The notes: generated from the letters alone by a model not told the origin. A stretch of 64,000 nt of DNA from Rhodopseudomonas palustris (GCF_007005445.1 NZ_CP041387.1:2232001-2296000); one strand, 5' to 3'; shown: positions 9,434 through 20,261, counted from the first letter of the stretch. Program-made: numbers and translations.

Positions 9434-10864
9434 CTATGTCGAGGCGCAAACCGGCGGACGCCGATTTTTCCACGGGCGTTCGCGTTCGAGCTGCGCAGCG
9501 AGACGCAAGAGCGTCGCTTCATCGCCGAACCGGCCGGCGAACATCATGCCGATCGGCAACCCGCCCGCACTCCAGGCCAGCGGCACCGACATTGCCGGCT
9601 GCCCGGACATGTTGGCAAGGCTGGTCCCCGGAATATACCGGCGAAGCGTCGGGCTGATCCCTGACAGATCCCGCGCCATGGTGTCGATCTCGCCGATCCG
9701 GAGCGGCAACGCGCACAGCGTCGGCGACAGAAACACGTCGACGCTCGCGAAGAACTCCGCCAGCGCCCGCGAGATCTGAAACGCGATCAGCTCGGCGGCG
9801 CAGTAATCGACGCCATTCGCCTTGCGCGCATTGGCGGCGGACGCCAGCGTCAGCACTTCGAAGTCGCGTTCGGTCATCGGCCGGCCGAAGGTCTGCTCGG
9901 CGAGCCGCACCGCAAGACCGGTGTTGCAGGCGACGATGGTGGCGATCACCTCCGCCGGATCAGCCGGCAGCACCGGCGCGCGCTCCTCGACATGATGGCC
10001 GAGGCCTTCGAGCAGCTTGGCCGTATCACGCACCGCTGCGGCGATTTCGGGATCGATCGGATCACCATAGGTCGAGCGATCGCTGAACGCGATCCGCAAC
10101 CGTCCCGGCTCGCGGCCGACTTCGTCCGCGAACGGCCGCTCCGGCGGCGGCGCGACGTAAGGGCTCGACGGCTCGGGGCCGTGCAATGCGTCCAGCATCG
10201 CGGCGCTGTCGCGCACGCTGATACTCACCACATGGCCGCAGGCGAAGCCGCCCCAGCCGGCGCCGCGGTCCGGCCCGATCGGATTGCGCGCCCGGGTCGG
10301 CTTCAGACCGAACACGCCGCAAGCCGAGGCCGGAATCCGGATCGAGCCGCCGCCGTCGCTGGCATGCGCCACCGGCAGGATCCGCGCGGCGACTGCCGCC
10401 GCAGCGCCGCCCGACGAGCCGCCGGAGGAGTGATCAATATTCCACGGATTGCGGGTCGGCCCGTGCAGCCGCGACTCGGTGGTCGGCATCAGACCGAGTT
10501 CCGGGCTGGCACTCTTGCCGAACACGGTGACGCCGGCATTCAGAAAGCGCTGCGCCAGCGTGCCGGTGTGCGGCGCGACGAAGTCCTTGTAGAGACTGGC
10601 GCCGAAGGTGGTGCGGGTGCCGGCGATCAGATCGAGATCCTTCAATAAAAACGGCACGCCCTTGAACGGGCCGTCCGGCAGACCGGCTTCGACCTGCTTG
10701 CGCGCGTAGTCGTCGTGGCGGACGACGACCGCATTCAGCCTGGGATCGACCGCCTCGGTGCGCGCAATCGCCTCGTCGAGCAATTCGGCCGCCGTGACCT
10801 GCTTGCTCCGCACCAGCTCGGCGAGGCCGACACCGTCGTAATCGCCGTACTCCTTGAACGCCAT
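9434..10864 (-). CDS. Amidase (amidase-signature family)
   Basis: A 476-residue cytoplasmic amidase-signature hydrolase. The Ser-cisSer-Lys triad can be placed: Lys75 in LLKDLD, cis-Ser150 in HSSGGSSGG and nucleophile Ser174 in [10 protein letters not shown], with the family's usual 24-residue gap between the two serines. Relatives include 6-aminohexanoate-cyclic-dimer hydrolase-like and aryl-amide hydrolases; the substrate cannot be told from sequence. The ATG at 10864 begins [18 protein letters not shown], a normal start for the group. The upstream gap carries a dispersed repeat. Confidence 0.88.
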   Translation of the reverse strand: MAFKEYGDYDGVGLAELVRSKQVTAAELLDEAIARTEAVDPRLNAVVVRHDDYARKQVEAGLPDGPFKGVPFLLKDLDLIAGTRTTFGASLYKDFVAPHTGTLAQRFLNAGVTVFGKSASPELGLMPTTESRLHGPTRNPWNIDHSSGGSSGGAAAAVAARILPVAHASDGGGSIRIPASACGVFGLKPTRARNPIGPDRGAGWGGFACGHVVSISVRDSAAMLDALHGPEPSSPYVAPPPERPFADEVGREPGRLRIAFSDRSTYGDPIDPEIAAAVRDTAKLLEGLGHHVEERAPVLPADPAEVIATIVACNTGLAVRLAEQTFGRPMTERDFEVLTLASAANARKANGVDYCAAELIAFQISRALAEFFASVDVFLSPTLCALPLRIGEIDTMARDLSGISPTLRRYIPGTSLANMSGQPAMSVPLAWSAGGLPIGMMFAGRFGDEATLLRLAAQLERERPWKNRRPPVCAST

Positions 10865-10916
10865 GATGGGCCTCTCCCCGAATCTTGTTTTGGTGATGAT
10901 GCAATGATGTTTGAGG

Positions 10917-11035
10917 CGTCATTACGAGCGAAGCTAAGCAATCCAAAGCCTCAGTGCACGGAGCTGGATCGCTTCGTCGCGGAGCCTGTGCTCGGACGGC
11001 GCGAAGCGCCGACCCGGGTGCTCGCAATGACGCGC
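10917..11035. repeat. Dispersed intergenic repeat (GCGTCATTACGAGCGAAG... type)
   Basis: GCGTCATTACGAGCGAAGC at the left is mirrored by GCTCGCAATGACGCGC at the right, with near-mirror inner parts (GCAATCC...GGATCGCTTCG). This long imperfect palindrome resembles repeats common between genes of Bradyrhizobium and relatives. Confidence 0.65.
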
Positions 11036-11060
11036 GTTGTGAGGCGCGCCGAGCGCCCAA

Positions 11061-12050
11061 CTAACCGAGCACATCCTGATTGACCACGTTGGCGCGGATC
11101 GGGTCGCCGTCGAGGACGCTCAGCATGTTGCGGGCGGTCTGCTCGCCCATGCGGTCGAGCGCCTCGCGGGTGACGCCGGCAACGTGCGGCGCGATGATCA
11201 CGTTGGGCAGATCGAACAGTCTGTGGCCGTGTGGCGGCGGCTCCTGCTCGAACACGTCTAACCCGGCGCCGGCGAGCTTGCCGGCGAGCAGAGCGTCGTA
11301 CAGCGCCTGTTCGACCACGATGCCGCCGCGCGCGGTGTTGATCAGATACGCGGTCGGCTTCATCTTCGACAGCCGGTTCGCGTCGAACAGCCCGGTGGTC
11401 TCCGCGGTCTTCGGGCAATGCAGGCTGACGAAATCGGCCTCCGGCAGCGCCGCGTCGAGATCGGAAACCTGCTTGCAGCCGGCCGCTTCGATCGCCGCCG
11501 CGGGCACGTAGGGATCGTACACCTCGACGTTCATTTCCATCGCCAGGCAGCGCTTGGCGGTGCGGGTGCCGATCCGGCCGAAGCCGACGATCAGCACGGT
11601 CTTGCCGAACAGGTCGAACGGCAGCAGCCCGAGCCGCGTCGCCCAGGCGCCGGTCTTCACCAGCGCGTGCAGCTCGGCGCCGCGCTTGGCCAGCGTCAGC
11701 ATCATGAACAGCGCCTGCTCGGCGACCGAGGGCGAGTTCGCCGTGCCCGCGGTCATCAGCGGCACCTTGCGCCTGCTCAGCGCCGGCACGTCGATCGCAT
11801 CAAAGCCGACGCCGATCCGCGCCACCACGCGCATCTGCTGCGCCGCGTCGAGTTCGCGCTCGCCGAACCTTGTGGCGCCGAGCGCGACGCCGTGCACCGG
11901 CGCTTGGCTGCGCAGCAGCGCGTCGAAATCGTCGGCGGAGATCATGTTGGGAAATTCGATCATCTCGATGTCGCCGCGTTCGGCGATCAGCGCCCTGCCC
12001 CGCTGCGACAACGATTCCGTCACCAGCAGCTTCTTGATGTTGGACGTCAT
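11061..12050 (-). CDS. D-isomer-specific 2-hydroxyacid dehydrogenase
   Basis: A 329-residue NAD-dependent oxidoreductase related to D-3-phosphoglycerate dehydrogenase but without its C-terminal ACT domain. The Rossmann motif is GFGRIGTRTAKR near residue 150. The catalytic Arg, Glu and His are in NTARGGIV, DVFEQEPP and APHVAGVT. The ATG at 12050 begins MTSNIKKLLVTE behind a GGGGCAGGAA ribosome site; the upstream extension lacks family resemblance. The substrate (phosphoglycerate, hydroxypyruvate or another 2-hydroxy acid) is not evident. Confidence 0.88.
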   Translation of the reverse strand: MTSNIKKLLVTESLSQRGRALIAERGDIEMIEFPNMISADDFDALLRSQAPVHGVALGATRFGERELDAAQQMRVVARIGVGFDAIDVPALSRRKVPLMTAGTANSPSVAEQALFMMLTLAKRGAELHALVKTGAWATRLGLLPFDLFGKTVLIVGFGRIGTRTAKRCLAMEMNVEVYDPYVPAAAIEAAGCKQVSDLDAALPEADFVSLHCPKTAETTGLFDANRLSKMKPTAYLINTARGGIVVEQALYDALLAGKLAGAGLDVFEQEPPPHGHRLFDLPNVIIAPHVAGVTREALDRMGEQTARNMLSVLDGDPIRANVVNQDVLG

Positions 12051-12156
12051 TTCCTGCCCCGGACTCTTGTTCGTTGGTCGCGCCGCTGATGATGCGGCGG
12101 CGACCTGTTTCTGTATCAGGCGGCGCGTCGCGCGGTCCACCGGCAATTGCCGCGGA

Positions 12157-13056
12157 TCAGGACCGCGTCGCCAGCGCCACGCCGGCCAGCGTCATCACCA
12201 GCGCGGCGATCTGGCCGAGCCCGAGCGGCTCGCCCAACGCAACCGCCGAGGCGACGACACCGATCACCGGCGTCGCCATGGTGCCGATCGCCGCGACCGA
12301 CGCCGGCAGCCGCTGCAGCGCGGCGAACCAGCAGACGTAAGCGATGCAGAACTGGATCACGACCAGATACACCAACCCGGCCCAGCCGAGCGGCGTCAGC
12401 ACCGAGACGTGCGGGATCTCGAACGCCAGCCCGATCACCGCCACCGGAATGCAGCCGAGCCCGATCTGCCACGCCGCCGAGGTGGCGCCGGGCAGCGCGA
12501 TCGGAAACCGCTTCAGGAAGATGGTGCCGAGCGCAAAGCCGAGCGCGCCGGTCAGCGCCAGCATGATACCGGGCAGCTTCGTCATGCTGGCGGCAAAGCC
12601 CGCCGCGCCCATCAGAGCGGCGATGCCGCCGAACGCCAGCGCCAGCGCCGCCACCCGCCGCAGCGTCAGCCGCTCGCCGAGCAGTGGCCAGGCCAGGAGC
12701 GCGGTCCACACCGGCATGGTGTAGGCGATCACCGCGGTCTCGCCGGCCGGCAGCCACAGCAGCGCCAGCCCCATCACCGCCATCCACAGCGTGACGTTGA
12801 AGAACGCCGAGACCACCAGTCGCAGCCGCTGACTGCGCGGTACCGCCAGGCTATCGCCCCGCAGCGCGGCGTAACCGAACAGCGCCAGCGACCCGGCGAT
12901 GCCGGTCAGGCCGCGCAGCGGCAGCGGCGGCCATTGCGAGATCAGATATTTGGTGACCGGCCAGCTCAGGCCCCAAGCCACGGTGGTGACGGTCAGGAAC
13001 ACCAGGCCGCCGGACGCGAGGCGCCCGCGCGCAGGACTCGGAGATGGTTCGGACAT
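12157..13056 (-). CDS. EamA/DMT-family membrane transporter
   Basis: A 299-residue integral membrane protein with about ten hydrophobic segments in two repeated EamA halves, typical of drug/metabolite exporters such as RhtA and YdcZ-like proteins. The first half has VAWGLSWPVTKYLI and AYTMPVWTALLAW; the second has GTMATPVIGVVASAVALGE, a typical last-but-one segment. The start chosen is the ATG at 13056 (MSEPSPSPARG); no strong ribosome site is seen. Substrate unknown. Confidence 0.85.
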   Translation of the reverse strand: MSEPSPSPARGRLASGGLVFLTVTTVAWGLSWPVTKYLISQWPPLPLRGLTGIAGSLALFGYAALRGDSLAVPRSQRLRLVVSAFFNVTLWMAVMGLALLWLPAGETAVIAYTMPVWTALLAWPLLGERLTLRRVAALALAFGGIAALMGAAGFAASMTKLPGIMLALTGALGFALGTIFLKRFPIALPGATSAAWQIGLGCIPVAVIGLAFEIPHVSVLTPLGWAGLVYLVVIQFCIAYVCWFAALQRLPASVAAIGTMATPVIGVVASAVALGEPLGLGQIAALVMTLAGVALATRS

Positions 13057-13721
13057 GGGAAACCCGGCAGGAGGAGCGCGCACAATGCCGGTGTTGGGCT
13101 CCGGACGCCACCCGTAACCCGGCACCTTTCAGGGGTCTTTCGTGAGTCGGCATTGGCAAGCCCCCGCAGCGAAAAAATACCTGCCCTGTGAACAGCGGGT
13201 GCAGGTGCAATCGGCAGCATGTCGCCGACTTTTTCGACTTTGGAATCTCTGAGGACTCACCGATACTTGACCGGGTCAGGGCGAGCCGCGGCCCCTGTTT
13301 TCCACCCTAATCCACCACATTTAGTATTTGATTCAGGAACCCGCACTATTGCTTGACGGGTCGGACGGAGTCGGCCTAGCTTCAGGCCGTCCAGCGAGGG
13401 AGTGCTTTTGTCCCGCCGGACGTTTCCCAGAAGGGTCCAGACCGACCACCTCCGACAGCCACAGCGGCAGCGGGGCGAGGCACCGTCTGCTCCTAAATCG
13501 ACCGTTGGGGCGCATTCCGACGGGCCGGCAAAACGGCTCGCAAAGCGACATGGGGCGTTATGATGGGTGGAGGGTCCGGCTCGCAAAAATGCGGCCGTCG
13601 CCTCTGCCCGCGAAAACAGATGGAGCCGGGCCACGGCTCGCCGGGCGAACAAGGTTCGTCCATCTAGCAACTTCCCGGGCTACCCAAGGCGGGGGTTCGG
13701 GCGACTTGAACGGGGCACGAG
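13057..13721. other. Long intergenic region before nrdJ, no gene supported
   Basis: This 665-base gap separates the divergent EamA gene from nrdJ. Frames crossing it look like non-coding GC-rich sequence. The nrdJ side (13350-13680) holds several GC-rich complementary blocks (for example GGCCTAGCTTCAGGCC at 13372-13387) that could make a structured leader. I found no cobalamin-riboswitch B12 box and no good NrdR box. Confidence 0.5.
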
Positions 13722-16700
13722 ATGAAGATCGAACGGCGCTACACCAAGGACGGCCAGTCTCCCTACGCGGCGATCGCGTTCAGGCTGACGACCAGCGAGA
13801 TCCGCAATCCGGACGGGTCGGTGGTGTTCCGCCTCGAAAATGTCGAGGTGCCGGAATTCTGGTCGCAGGTCGCCTCCGACGTGCTGGCGCAGAAGTATTT
13901 CCGTAAAGCGGGCGTCGCCGCACGCCTGAAGAAGGTCGAGGAAGAGAGCGTGCCGTCGTGGCTGTGGCGCTCGGTCGCCGACACCGACGCCCTCACTGCC
14001 CTGCCCGAGAGCGAGCGTTACACCTCCGAGCATTCCGCCAAGCAGGTGTTCGACCGCCTCGCCGGCTGCTGGACCTATTGGGGCTGGAAGGGCAGCTACT
14101 TCTCCAGCGAGGACGACGCCCGCGCGTTCTTCGACGAGTTGCGCTACATGCTGGCGATGCAGATGGTGGCGCCGAACTCGCCGCAGTGGTTCAACACCGG
14201 CCTGCATTGGGCCTACGGCGTCGACGGCCCCGGCCAGGGCCACTATTACGTCGACTACAAGACCGGCAAGCTGACCAAGTCGAAGTCGGCCTACGAGCAC
14301 CCGCAGCCGCACGCCTGCTTCATCCAGGGCATCGAGGACGACCTCGTCAACGACGGCGGCATCATGGACCTGTGGGTCCGCGAGGCGCGGCTGTTCAAGT
14401 ATGGCTCCGGCACCGGCTCCAACTTCTCGCGGCTGCGCGGTGAAGGCGAACGGCTGTCGGGCGGCGGCAAGTCCTCCGGCCTGATGAGCTTCCTGAAGAT
14501 CGGCGACCGCGCCGCCGGCGCCATCAAGAGCGGCGGCACCACCCGCCGCGCCGCCAAGATGGTGGTGGTCGACGTCGATCACCCGGACATCGAGGCCTAT
14601 ATCGACTGGAAGGTGAAGGAGGAGCAGAAGGTCGCCGCTCTCGTCACCGGCTCCAAGGTCAACCAGAAGCACCTCAAGGCAATCCTGAAGGCCTGCGTCA
14701 ACTGCCAGGGCTCGGGCGACGACTGCTTCGATCCGGAGAAGAACCCGGCGCTGCGCCGCGAGGTCAAGCTGGCGCGCCGCGCGCTGGTGACCGACGCGAT
14801 GATCAAGCGCGTCATCCAATTCGCCAAGCAGGGCTACAAGGAGATCGACTTCCCGATCTACGACACCGATTGGGATAGCGAGGCCTACCTCACCGTCGCC
14901 GGCCAGAACTCCAACAACTCGGTGTCGCTCCGGGACGACTTCCTGCGCGCGGTCGAGACCGACGGCGACTGGCACCTCACCGCCCGCACCAACAAGAAGG
15001 TGGTGAAGACGCTGAAGGCCCGTGACCTGTGGGAGAAGATCGGCACCGCGGCCTGGGCCAGCGCCGATCCCGGCCTGCACTTCAACACCACGATGAACGA
15101 CTGGCACACCTGCAAGGCGTCCGGCGACATCCGCGCGTCCAATCCGTGCTCGGAATACATGTTCCTGGACGACACCGCCTGCAACCTCGCCTCGGCGAAC
15201 CTCTTGGCGTTCTACGATGTCGGCGCCAACCGCTTCGACCTCGACGCCTACGAGCATCTGTGCCGGCTGTGGACCGTGGTGCTCGAAATCTCGGTGCTGA
15301 TGGCGCAGTTCCCGTCCAAGCAGATCGCCGAGCTGTCCTACGAATTCCGCACCCTCGGCCTCGGCTTCGCCAATATCGGCGGTCTCTTGATGACCATGGG
15401 TCTGTCGTACGACTCCAAGGAAGGCCGCGCGCTGTGCGGCGCCCTCTCCGCCATCATGACCGGCACTGCGTATGCGACCTCGGCCGAGATGGCCGCCAAG
15501 CTCGGCGCCTTCCCCGGCTACAAGAAGAACGCCGACCATATGCTGCGCGTGATCCGCAATCACCGCCGCGCCGCGCATGGCGAGACCCGGGTCTACGAGG
15601 CGCTGTCGGTCAACCCGGTGCCGCTCGACCACGCCGGCTGCCCGATCCCGGATGCCGTCGCCCACGCCAAGGCGGCCTGGGATAAGGCGCTCGAACTCGG
15701 TGAGCGGCACGGCTACCGCAACGCGCAAACCACGGTGATCGCGCCGACCGGCACCATCGGCTTGGTGATGGACTGCGACACCACCGGCATCGAGCCCGAC
15801 TTCGCGCTGGTGAAGTTCAAGAAGCTGGCCGGCGGCGGCTACTTCAAGATCATCAACCGCGCGGTGCCGGCCGCCTTGCGCGTGCTCGGCTATCCGGAGC
15901 ACCAGATCCAGGAGATCGAAGCCTATGCCGTCGGCCACGGCTCGCTGTCGAATGCGCCGGCCATCAATGCCTCGACCCTGAAGGCCAAGGGCTTCACCGA
16001 TGAAGCGCTCGCCAAGGTCGAAAAGGCGCTGCCGACCGCCTTCGACATCAAGTTCGCCTTCAACAAATGGACCTTCGGCGAGGACTTCCTCAAAGACGTC
16101 CTCAAGATCGAAGCCGAGCAGATCGCGCAGCCGAATTTCGACCTGCTCACCGCGCTCGGCTTCACCAAGCGCGAGATCGAGGCCGCCAACATCCACATCT
16201 GCGGCGCGATGACGGTCGAGGGTGCGCCGCATCTGAAGCCCGAGCACTACGCGGTGTTCGATTGCGCCAATCCGTGCGGCAAGATCGGCAAGCGCTATCT
16301 GTCGGTCGAGAGCCACATCCGGATGATGGCCGCGGCGCAGCCATTCATCTCCGGCGCGATCTCCAAGACCATCAACATGCCCAACGACGCCACGGTGGAG
16401 GACTGCAAGTCCGCCTACATGCTGTCGTGGAAGCTGGCGCTCAAGGCCAATGCGCTGTACCGCGACGGCTCCAAGCTGTCGCAGCCGCTGAACTCGCAGC
16501 TCATCGCCGACGACGACGAGGACGAGGACATCGACACCTTCCTGGAGAAGCCGATGGCCGCCCGCGCCGCGCACGTCTCCGAGAAGGTGGTGGAGCGCCT
16601 GGTCGAGCGCATCGTGGTGATGCGCGAGCGCGAGAAGATGCCGGATCGCCGCAAGGGATACACCCAGAAGGCGGTGGTCGGCGGCCACAAGGTCTATTTG

Positions 16701-17495
16701 CGCACCGGCGAATATGATGACGGCCGCCTCGGCGAGATCTTCATCGACATGCACAAGGAGGGTGCCGCCCTCCGGTCGTTCATCAACAACTTCGCCATCG
16801 CCGTGTCGCTCGGCCTGCAATACGGCGTGCCGCTCGAAGAATATGTCGACGCCTTCACCTTCACCCGGTTCGAGCCAGCCGGCCCCGTCCAGGGCAACGA
16901 CTCGATCAAATACGCCACCTCGATCCTCGACTACGTGTTCCGCGAGCTGGCGGTGAGCTACATGGGCCGGTTCGACCTCGCCCATGTCGACCCGACCGAA
17001 ACCGGCTTCGACGCCATCGGCAAGGGCGTCGACGAAGGCAAGGCGCCGGACGGCAGCGGCGTCGCCGGCCCCGCGGCGGCGACCAAGTATCTGTCCAAGG
17101 GCCTGACCCGGTCGCGCACCGACAATCTGGTGGTGATGCGCAGCACCCCCGCCCACCCGGCGGAGACGACGCCGCGCAACGCCCCGGCGGGCGCCGCGCC
17201 GACCGTCACCGCGCTGGCCTCCTCCCGCGTCGGCGACGCCCTCGAAGGTGCCACCGCGCTGAAGCAGGAAACCCAGACCGATCTGTCGCCGACCGAAAAG
17301 CTGGAAGCGCTGCAGTGGAGCAAAGCCACCACCGCCGCGACCCAGGCCGCCCCGACCAAAGCCGAACGCCGCGCCGAAGCCAAAGCCAAGGGCTACGAAG
17401 GCGAGATGTGCTCGGAATGCGGCAACTTCACGCTGGTGCGCAACGGGACGTGCATGAAGTGTGATACTTGCGGCAGCACGACGGGGTGCTCGTGA
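13722..17495 (+). CDS. nrdJ: Adenosylcobalamin-dependent (class II) ribonucleoside-diphosphate reductase
   Basis: A 1257-residue class II ribonucleotide reductase, which makes deoxyribonucleotides using adenosylcobalamin to create the thiyl radical, so it works with or without oxygen. The N terminus ([15 protein letters not shown]) is typical of the long alphaproteobacterial type. Family segments include [31 protein letters not shown], the active-site stretch [20 protein letters not shown] and [15 protein letters not shown] 90-residue low-complexity linker leads to a C-terminal cysteine cluster ([19 protein letters not shown]) that re-reduces the active site. The ATG lies in the right place after a GGGGCACGAG site. 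It is monocistronic, with a strong terminator after it. Confidence 0.96.
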   Translation: MKIERRYTKDGQSPYAAIAFRLTTSEIRNPDGSVVFRLENVEVPEFWSQVASDVLAQKYFRKAGVAARLKKVEEESVPSWLWRSVADTDALTALPESERYTSEHSAKQVFDRLAGCWTYWGWKGSYFSSEDDARAFFDELRYMLAMQMVAPNSPQWFNTGLHWAYGVDGPGQGHYYVDYKTGKLTKSKSAYEHPQPHACFIQGIEDDLVNDGGIMDLWVREARLFKYGSGTGSNFSRLRGEGERLSGGGKSSGLMSFLKIGDRAAGAIKSGGTTRRAAKMVVVDVDHPDIEAYIDWKVKEEQKVAALVTGSKVNQKHLKAILKACVNCQGSGDDCFDPEKNPALRREVKLARRALVTDAMIKRVIQFAKQGYKEIDFPIYDTDWDSEAYLTVAGQNSNNSVSLRDDFLRAVETDGDWHLTARTNKKVVKTLKARDLWEKIGTAAWASADPGLHFNTTMNDWHTCKASGDIRASNPCSEYMFLDDTACNLASANLLAFYDVGANRFDLDAYEHLCRLWTVVLEISVLMAQFPSKQIAELSYEFRTLGLGFANIGGLLMTMGLSYDSKEGRALCGALSAIMTGTAYATSAEMAAKLGAFPGYKKNADHMLRVIRNHRRAAHGETRVYEALSVNPVPLDHAGCPIPDAVAHAKAAWDKALELGERHGYRNAQTTVIAPTGTIGLVMDCDTTGIEPDFALVKFKKLAGGGYFKIINRAVPAALRVLGYPEHQIQEIEAYAVGHGSLSNAPAINASTLKAKGFTDEALAKVEKALPTAFDIKFAFNKWTFGEDFLKDVLKIEAEQIAQPNFDLLTALGFTKREIEAANIHICGAMTVEGAPHLKPEHYAVFDCANPCGKIGKRYLSVESHIRMMAAAQPFISGAISKTINMPNDATVEDCKSAYMLSWKLALKANALYRDGSKLSQPLNSQLIADDDEDEDIDTFLEKPMAARAAHVSEKVVERLVERIVVMREREKMPDRRKGYTQKAVVGGHKVYLRTGEYDDGRLGEIFIDMHKEGAALRSFINNFAIAVSLGLQYGVPLEEYVDAFTFTRFEPAGPVQGNDSIKYATSILDYVFRELAVSYMGRFDLAHVDPTETGFDAIGKGVDEGKAPDGSGVAGPAAATKYLSKGLTRSRTDNLVVMRSTPAHPAETTPRNAPAGAAPTVTALASSRVGDALEGATALKQETQTDLSPTEKLEALQWSKATTAATQAAPTKAERRAEAKAKGYEGEMCSECGNFTLVRNGTCMKCDTCGSTTGCS

Positions 17496-17570
17496 ACGGC
17501 ACTCTTAGTACAACACTTGCCGCCGCCGCGGACCCACAACGTCATAGCCGACCAACTTAACTCTTCCCCC

Positions 17571-17603
17571 AAAGGGCTCCCCGCAACACGGGGAGCCCTT
17601 TTA
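17571..17603 (+). terminator. Rho-independent terminator of nrdJ
   Basis: A perfect 12-bp stem (AAAGGGCTCCCC with GGGGAGCCCTTT, loop GCAACAC) followed by T residues, 75 bases after the nrdJ stop codon. Confidence 0.9.
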
Positions 17604-17682
17604 CTATGAATCACCCATTGACCCACATAAACAAAGTTCCGAATATCTTCTCTCGCAAACGCCGATCGGTCAGTCGGAACCT

Positions 17683-17710
17683 CAATATTCAGCCGACAAT
17701 CGGAATATTG
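17683..17710. promoter_or_regulatory. Inverted repeat upstream of the SIR2-STAND gene
   Basis: CAATATTC and GAATATTG form a perfect 8-bp inverted repeat with a 12-base spacer, 27 bases before the start codon. It sits where a promoter or operator would be. No regulator gene is adjacent. Confidence 0.4.
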
Positions 17711-17736
17711 TTAACTAATCTCTGAAACTGAAAATC

Positions 17737-20181
17737 ATGGGCAACAACTCGATCGCAGATAGCCTGCGAACCTATGTTCCGACCGGGCGCGCCATTCTAA
17801 TTCTCGGAACAGGGTTCACTTACGGCGCAAAGAACCGCTACTCCGTCCAAGTTCCCGGAGCCGACACTCTTGTTAAGCTCCTTCTCGACGAGGCACGCAT
17901 TCCAGCAGATGATCGCGAGGGATTCAGCCTTGTAACTGCCATCGACGCATACTTGGAAAACGCTGACAACCCGGGACAACTCTCACAATTTTTGCATCGA
18001 CACCTTCAATGCGTTGAAGTCCAGGATCACCATAGGACAATTTCCAAATTACCATGGTTCCGCATATACACCACCAACTACGATAACGTCATCGAAGTCT
18101 CATTAGATCGCGAGAACGTCCAATACGAAGTGTTTGACCAGAGTGGCCGAGCAATCAGTCGCAAGCACGATACAACTCAAGTTATTCACCTTCACGGATA
18201 CATCTCATCGACAAACCCCCGCGATGAACCGAACCGATTTATCGCAGGTGTCCGCTCTTATGCAGAGCCAGATCTCTACGAATCCGATTGGTTACGACAA
18301 CTCGAAAGAGACGTCGATAATGCCCCAGCGATATTTGTGGTCGGGCAGTCGCTCCGCGACATTCACCTTGCGCGCATTCTTCGCAAGAAGCCTCAGTTCG
18401 CCGAGAAGACCCATCTAATAATCGAGTCAGCCCCCAAGCCGGCGCTACTATTCGCTACGAAAAGCTTCGGCGATGTTCACACCATTGGCGTAGACGGCAT
18501 GGCCTCGTTGTGTGTCGGCATCAACAAGGCAGCCCCACTTCTAACAAGGCCCCCGCACCTCGAAGAACTTTCGTTTGAATCCCCAATGCAGGAAGCCAGC
18601 CAGTCCAACATAGAATCCCTACTCTTGAAGGGGAGAGTTGATCGCGGATTTATGACCAAGCAAATTCGAGGAGAGCATCGCGTTGTGTATTTTGTCGAAC
18701 GAGCATCGCGCTACAAGAAAGAAATTATCGACAGGCGAAAACGAATTGTGTTCGTCCATTCCAGCATCGCGAATGGCAAGACGATATTCCTCACCGAACT
18801 AGCAGCCCGCCTCTCTCAAGACGGATGGACAATTTTTAAACTCCATCCAGAACGCGGCGACTCACAAGACGCCTTCGACTTCATTTCGCAAAGATTGCAG
18901 AACGATGCAATTATCATCGAAGACGTCTTCCAGTACGAATCCTTACTCGATCGAGCCTGCGCCATAGGTAGAACAAATGTGTTGCTTCTGTTCGGAACCC
19001 GCACATCCGCATTCGAGCTGCGTTTCGGTTCAGTTCAACGTGAACTCTCTGGTCGATATTTTGAAATCGACCTAAACGTCTTGAATGAGGGCGAACTTCA
19101 ACAGACCGCAGAGTATTTGGGGCAGTTCGGCTATTGGCGCGAACGTGCAGCATCAAGCGTCAAAGAGAAAATTCGTTTCCTTTCGTACAACTGTCATCGC
19201 GAAATGAGAAGCACCCTCCTTTCGCTACTTGAGAGTCCAGCAATCCGGTCTAAACTGGACAATTACTTCGAAGCGATAAACGCTCTTCCACCAAGACTCT
19301 CGGAATTCATCGCACTGTCTGCATACGCGAGAATGATAGGCGGCGCCGAGATTGACGCCTTCACAATGGGGTCAATCATGGGTTACGATTACTATAGAGA
19401 AATCGTCTCTTATCGACGAACCCTTGATACCGAATTGTTCTCGCCAGGAGGGGAGGCGCAATTCCGATCTCCAGTGTTTGGCGAATACTACTTAAGAGAG
19501 CACATAGAGGATGAACGAACTCTTGAACTCATCTCTGAATTTGTTCATGCATTGGACCGGTTTTCGAATCGAGAAGCGAATTACAAACCAATCTTACGTC
19601 AAGCCCTAAGATACCGCTTCATCAAAGCAACAATGAAGTCATCTCTGGCGAACGAGCTAGTCGACAGATTCTTTGAACAGTTACACAATCTCAAGATAGC
19701 AAAAAGCGATCCACTTTTCTGGATTCAAGCCTCGATTGCGAAACTGGCAATTCCAAATTATCTAGCGTCCGAGAACTATATTGCAACCGCAAGAAGCTTT
19801 TCGAGGCTACTTAGAAATTTTGATCCATACCAAATCGATACTCACGAAGCGAAATTTCTTATCGAAAGCCGCCTGGGTGGCTACCAGCGCGACTACGGAC
19901 TAGCCCTACTAAAGTCAGCCAACTTGGTAATTGGAGTAATTTCACGACGAGAGGAAGATCTCGTTCTACCAATCGAGATTGTCACCACATATCCGGATTA
20001 CTATGCGCGATTCAAAGAGGAAATACCCGACCATGAGGTGAATTCCGTCAGGCAGCGTTTGGTTGAAATTGAAGCGCGCATGAATACGTACAGCGACGCC
20101 GTTTTAGCGCGTAAGAGAATCGGTGAGCGAGGTCGGGATGCGATACGAAGAGTAATGTCTCTCTCTGACAATTATACGTAG
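17737..20181 (+). CDS. SIR2-like / P-loop (STAND-like) protein, probable anti-phage defence
   Basis: An 814-residue protein. Residues 1-260 are SIR2-like: the GTGFTYGA nucleotide loop at 24-31, TTNYDN at 112-117 and the catalytic HG at 153-154, as in NAD-hydrolysing defence SIR2 domains. Residues about 300-480 look like a STAND-type NTPase: a Walker A-like HSSIANGKT (Thr at 349, first Gly replaced) and Walker B-like AIIIED at 391-396. The helical remainder has no domain I recognise and could be the sensor. No membrane segments. The gene is visibly AT-richer, with different codon use from its neighbours, sits alone between a terminator and a repeat, and lacks a clear ribosome site. SIR2 plus STAND architecture is known from NAD-depleting defence systems (Avs5-type, DSR-type); assignment to a subtype is not possible here. 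Confidence 0.75.
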   Translation: MGNNSIADSLRTYVPTGRAILILGTGFTYGAKNRYSVQVPGADTLVKLLLDEARIPADDREGFSLVTAIDAYLENADNPGQLSQFLHRHLQCVEVQDHHRTISKLPWFRIYTTNYDNVIEVSLDRENVQYEVFDQSGRAISRKHDTTQVIHLHGYISSTNPRDEPNRFIAGVRSYAEPDLYESDWLRQLERDVDNAPAIFVVGQSLRDIHLARILRKKPQFAEKTHLIIESAPKPALLFATKSFGDVHTIGVDGMASLCVGINKAAPLLTRPPHLEELSFESPMQEASQSNIESLLLKGRVDRGFMTKQIRGEHRVVYFVERASRYKKEIIDRRKRIVFVHSSIANGKTIFLTELAARLSQDGWTIFKLHPERGDSQDAFDFISQRLQNDAIIIEDVFQYESLLDRACAIGRTNVLLLFGTRTSAFELRFGSVQRELSGRYFEIDLNVLNEGELQQTAEYLGQFGYWRERAASSVKEKIRFLSYNCHREMRSTLLSLLESPAIRSKLDNYFEAINALPPRLSEFIALSAYARMIGGAEIDAFTMGSIMGYDYYREIVSYRRTLDTELFSPGGEAQFRSPVFGEYYLREHIEDERTLELISEFVHALDRFSNREANYKPILRQALRYRFIKATMKSSLANELVDRFFEQLHNLKIAKSDPLFWIQASIAKLAIPNYLASENYIATARSFSRLLRNFDPYQIDTHEAKFLIESRLGGYQRDYGLALLKSANLVIGVISRREEDLVLPIEIVTTYPDYYARFKEEIPDHEVNSVRQRLVEIEARMNTYSDAVLARKRIGERGRDAIRRVMSLSDNYT

Positions 20182-20261
20182 CCCGTAGGGCGGATTAGCG
20201 AAGCGTAATCCGCCACTCAATACGCGAGGCGCAATACGCTGCGCTATTGCGCCCTACGGGC
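20181..20261. repeat. Dispersed palindromic repeat (GTAGGGCGGATTAGCG... type)
   Basis: GCCCGTAGGGCG at the left and CGCCCTACGGGC at the right form a perfect 12-bp outer inverted repeat; inside, GGATTAGCGAAGCGTAATCC is a second palindrome. It begins at the stop codon of the SIR2 gene and could act as its terminator. Confidence 0.7.

Noticed and set aside
13305-13335. NrdR box in CCACATTTAGTATTTG upstream of nrdJ
   Set aside because: Too many mismatches to the 16-bp consensus, and no second box at the normal spacing.
13240-13721. Cobalamin riboswitch before nrdJ
   Set aside because: No B12 box or other conserved core was found, and B12-dependent reductases are not usually the riboswitch-controlled form.
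13680-17156. An 1158-codon open frame antisense to nrdJ
   Set aside because: It mirrors a definite gene; long antisense frames are common in GC-rich DNA because of third-position GC bias, and its residues match no family.
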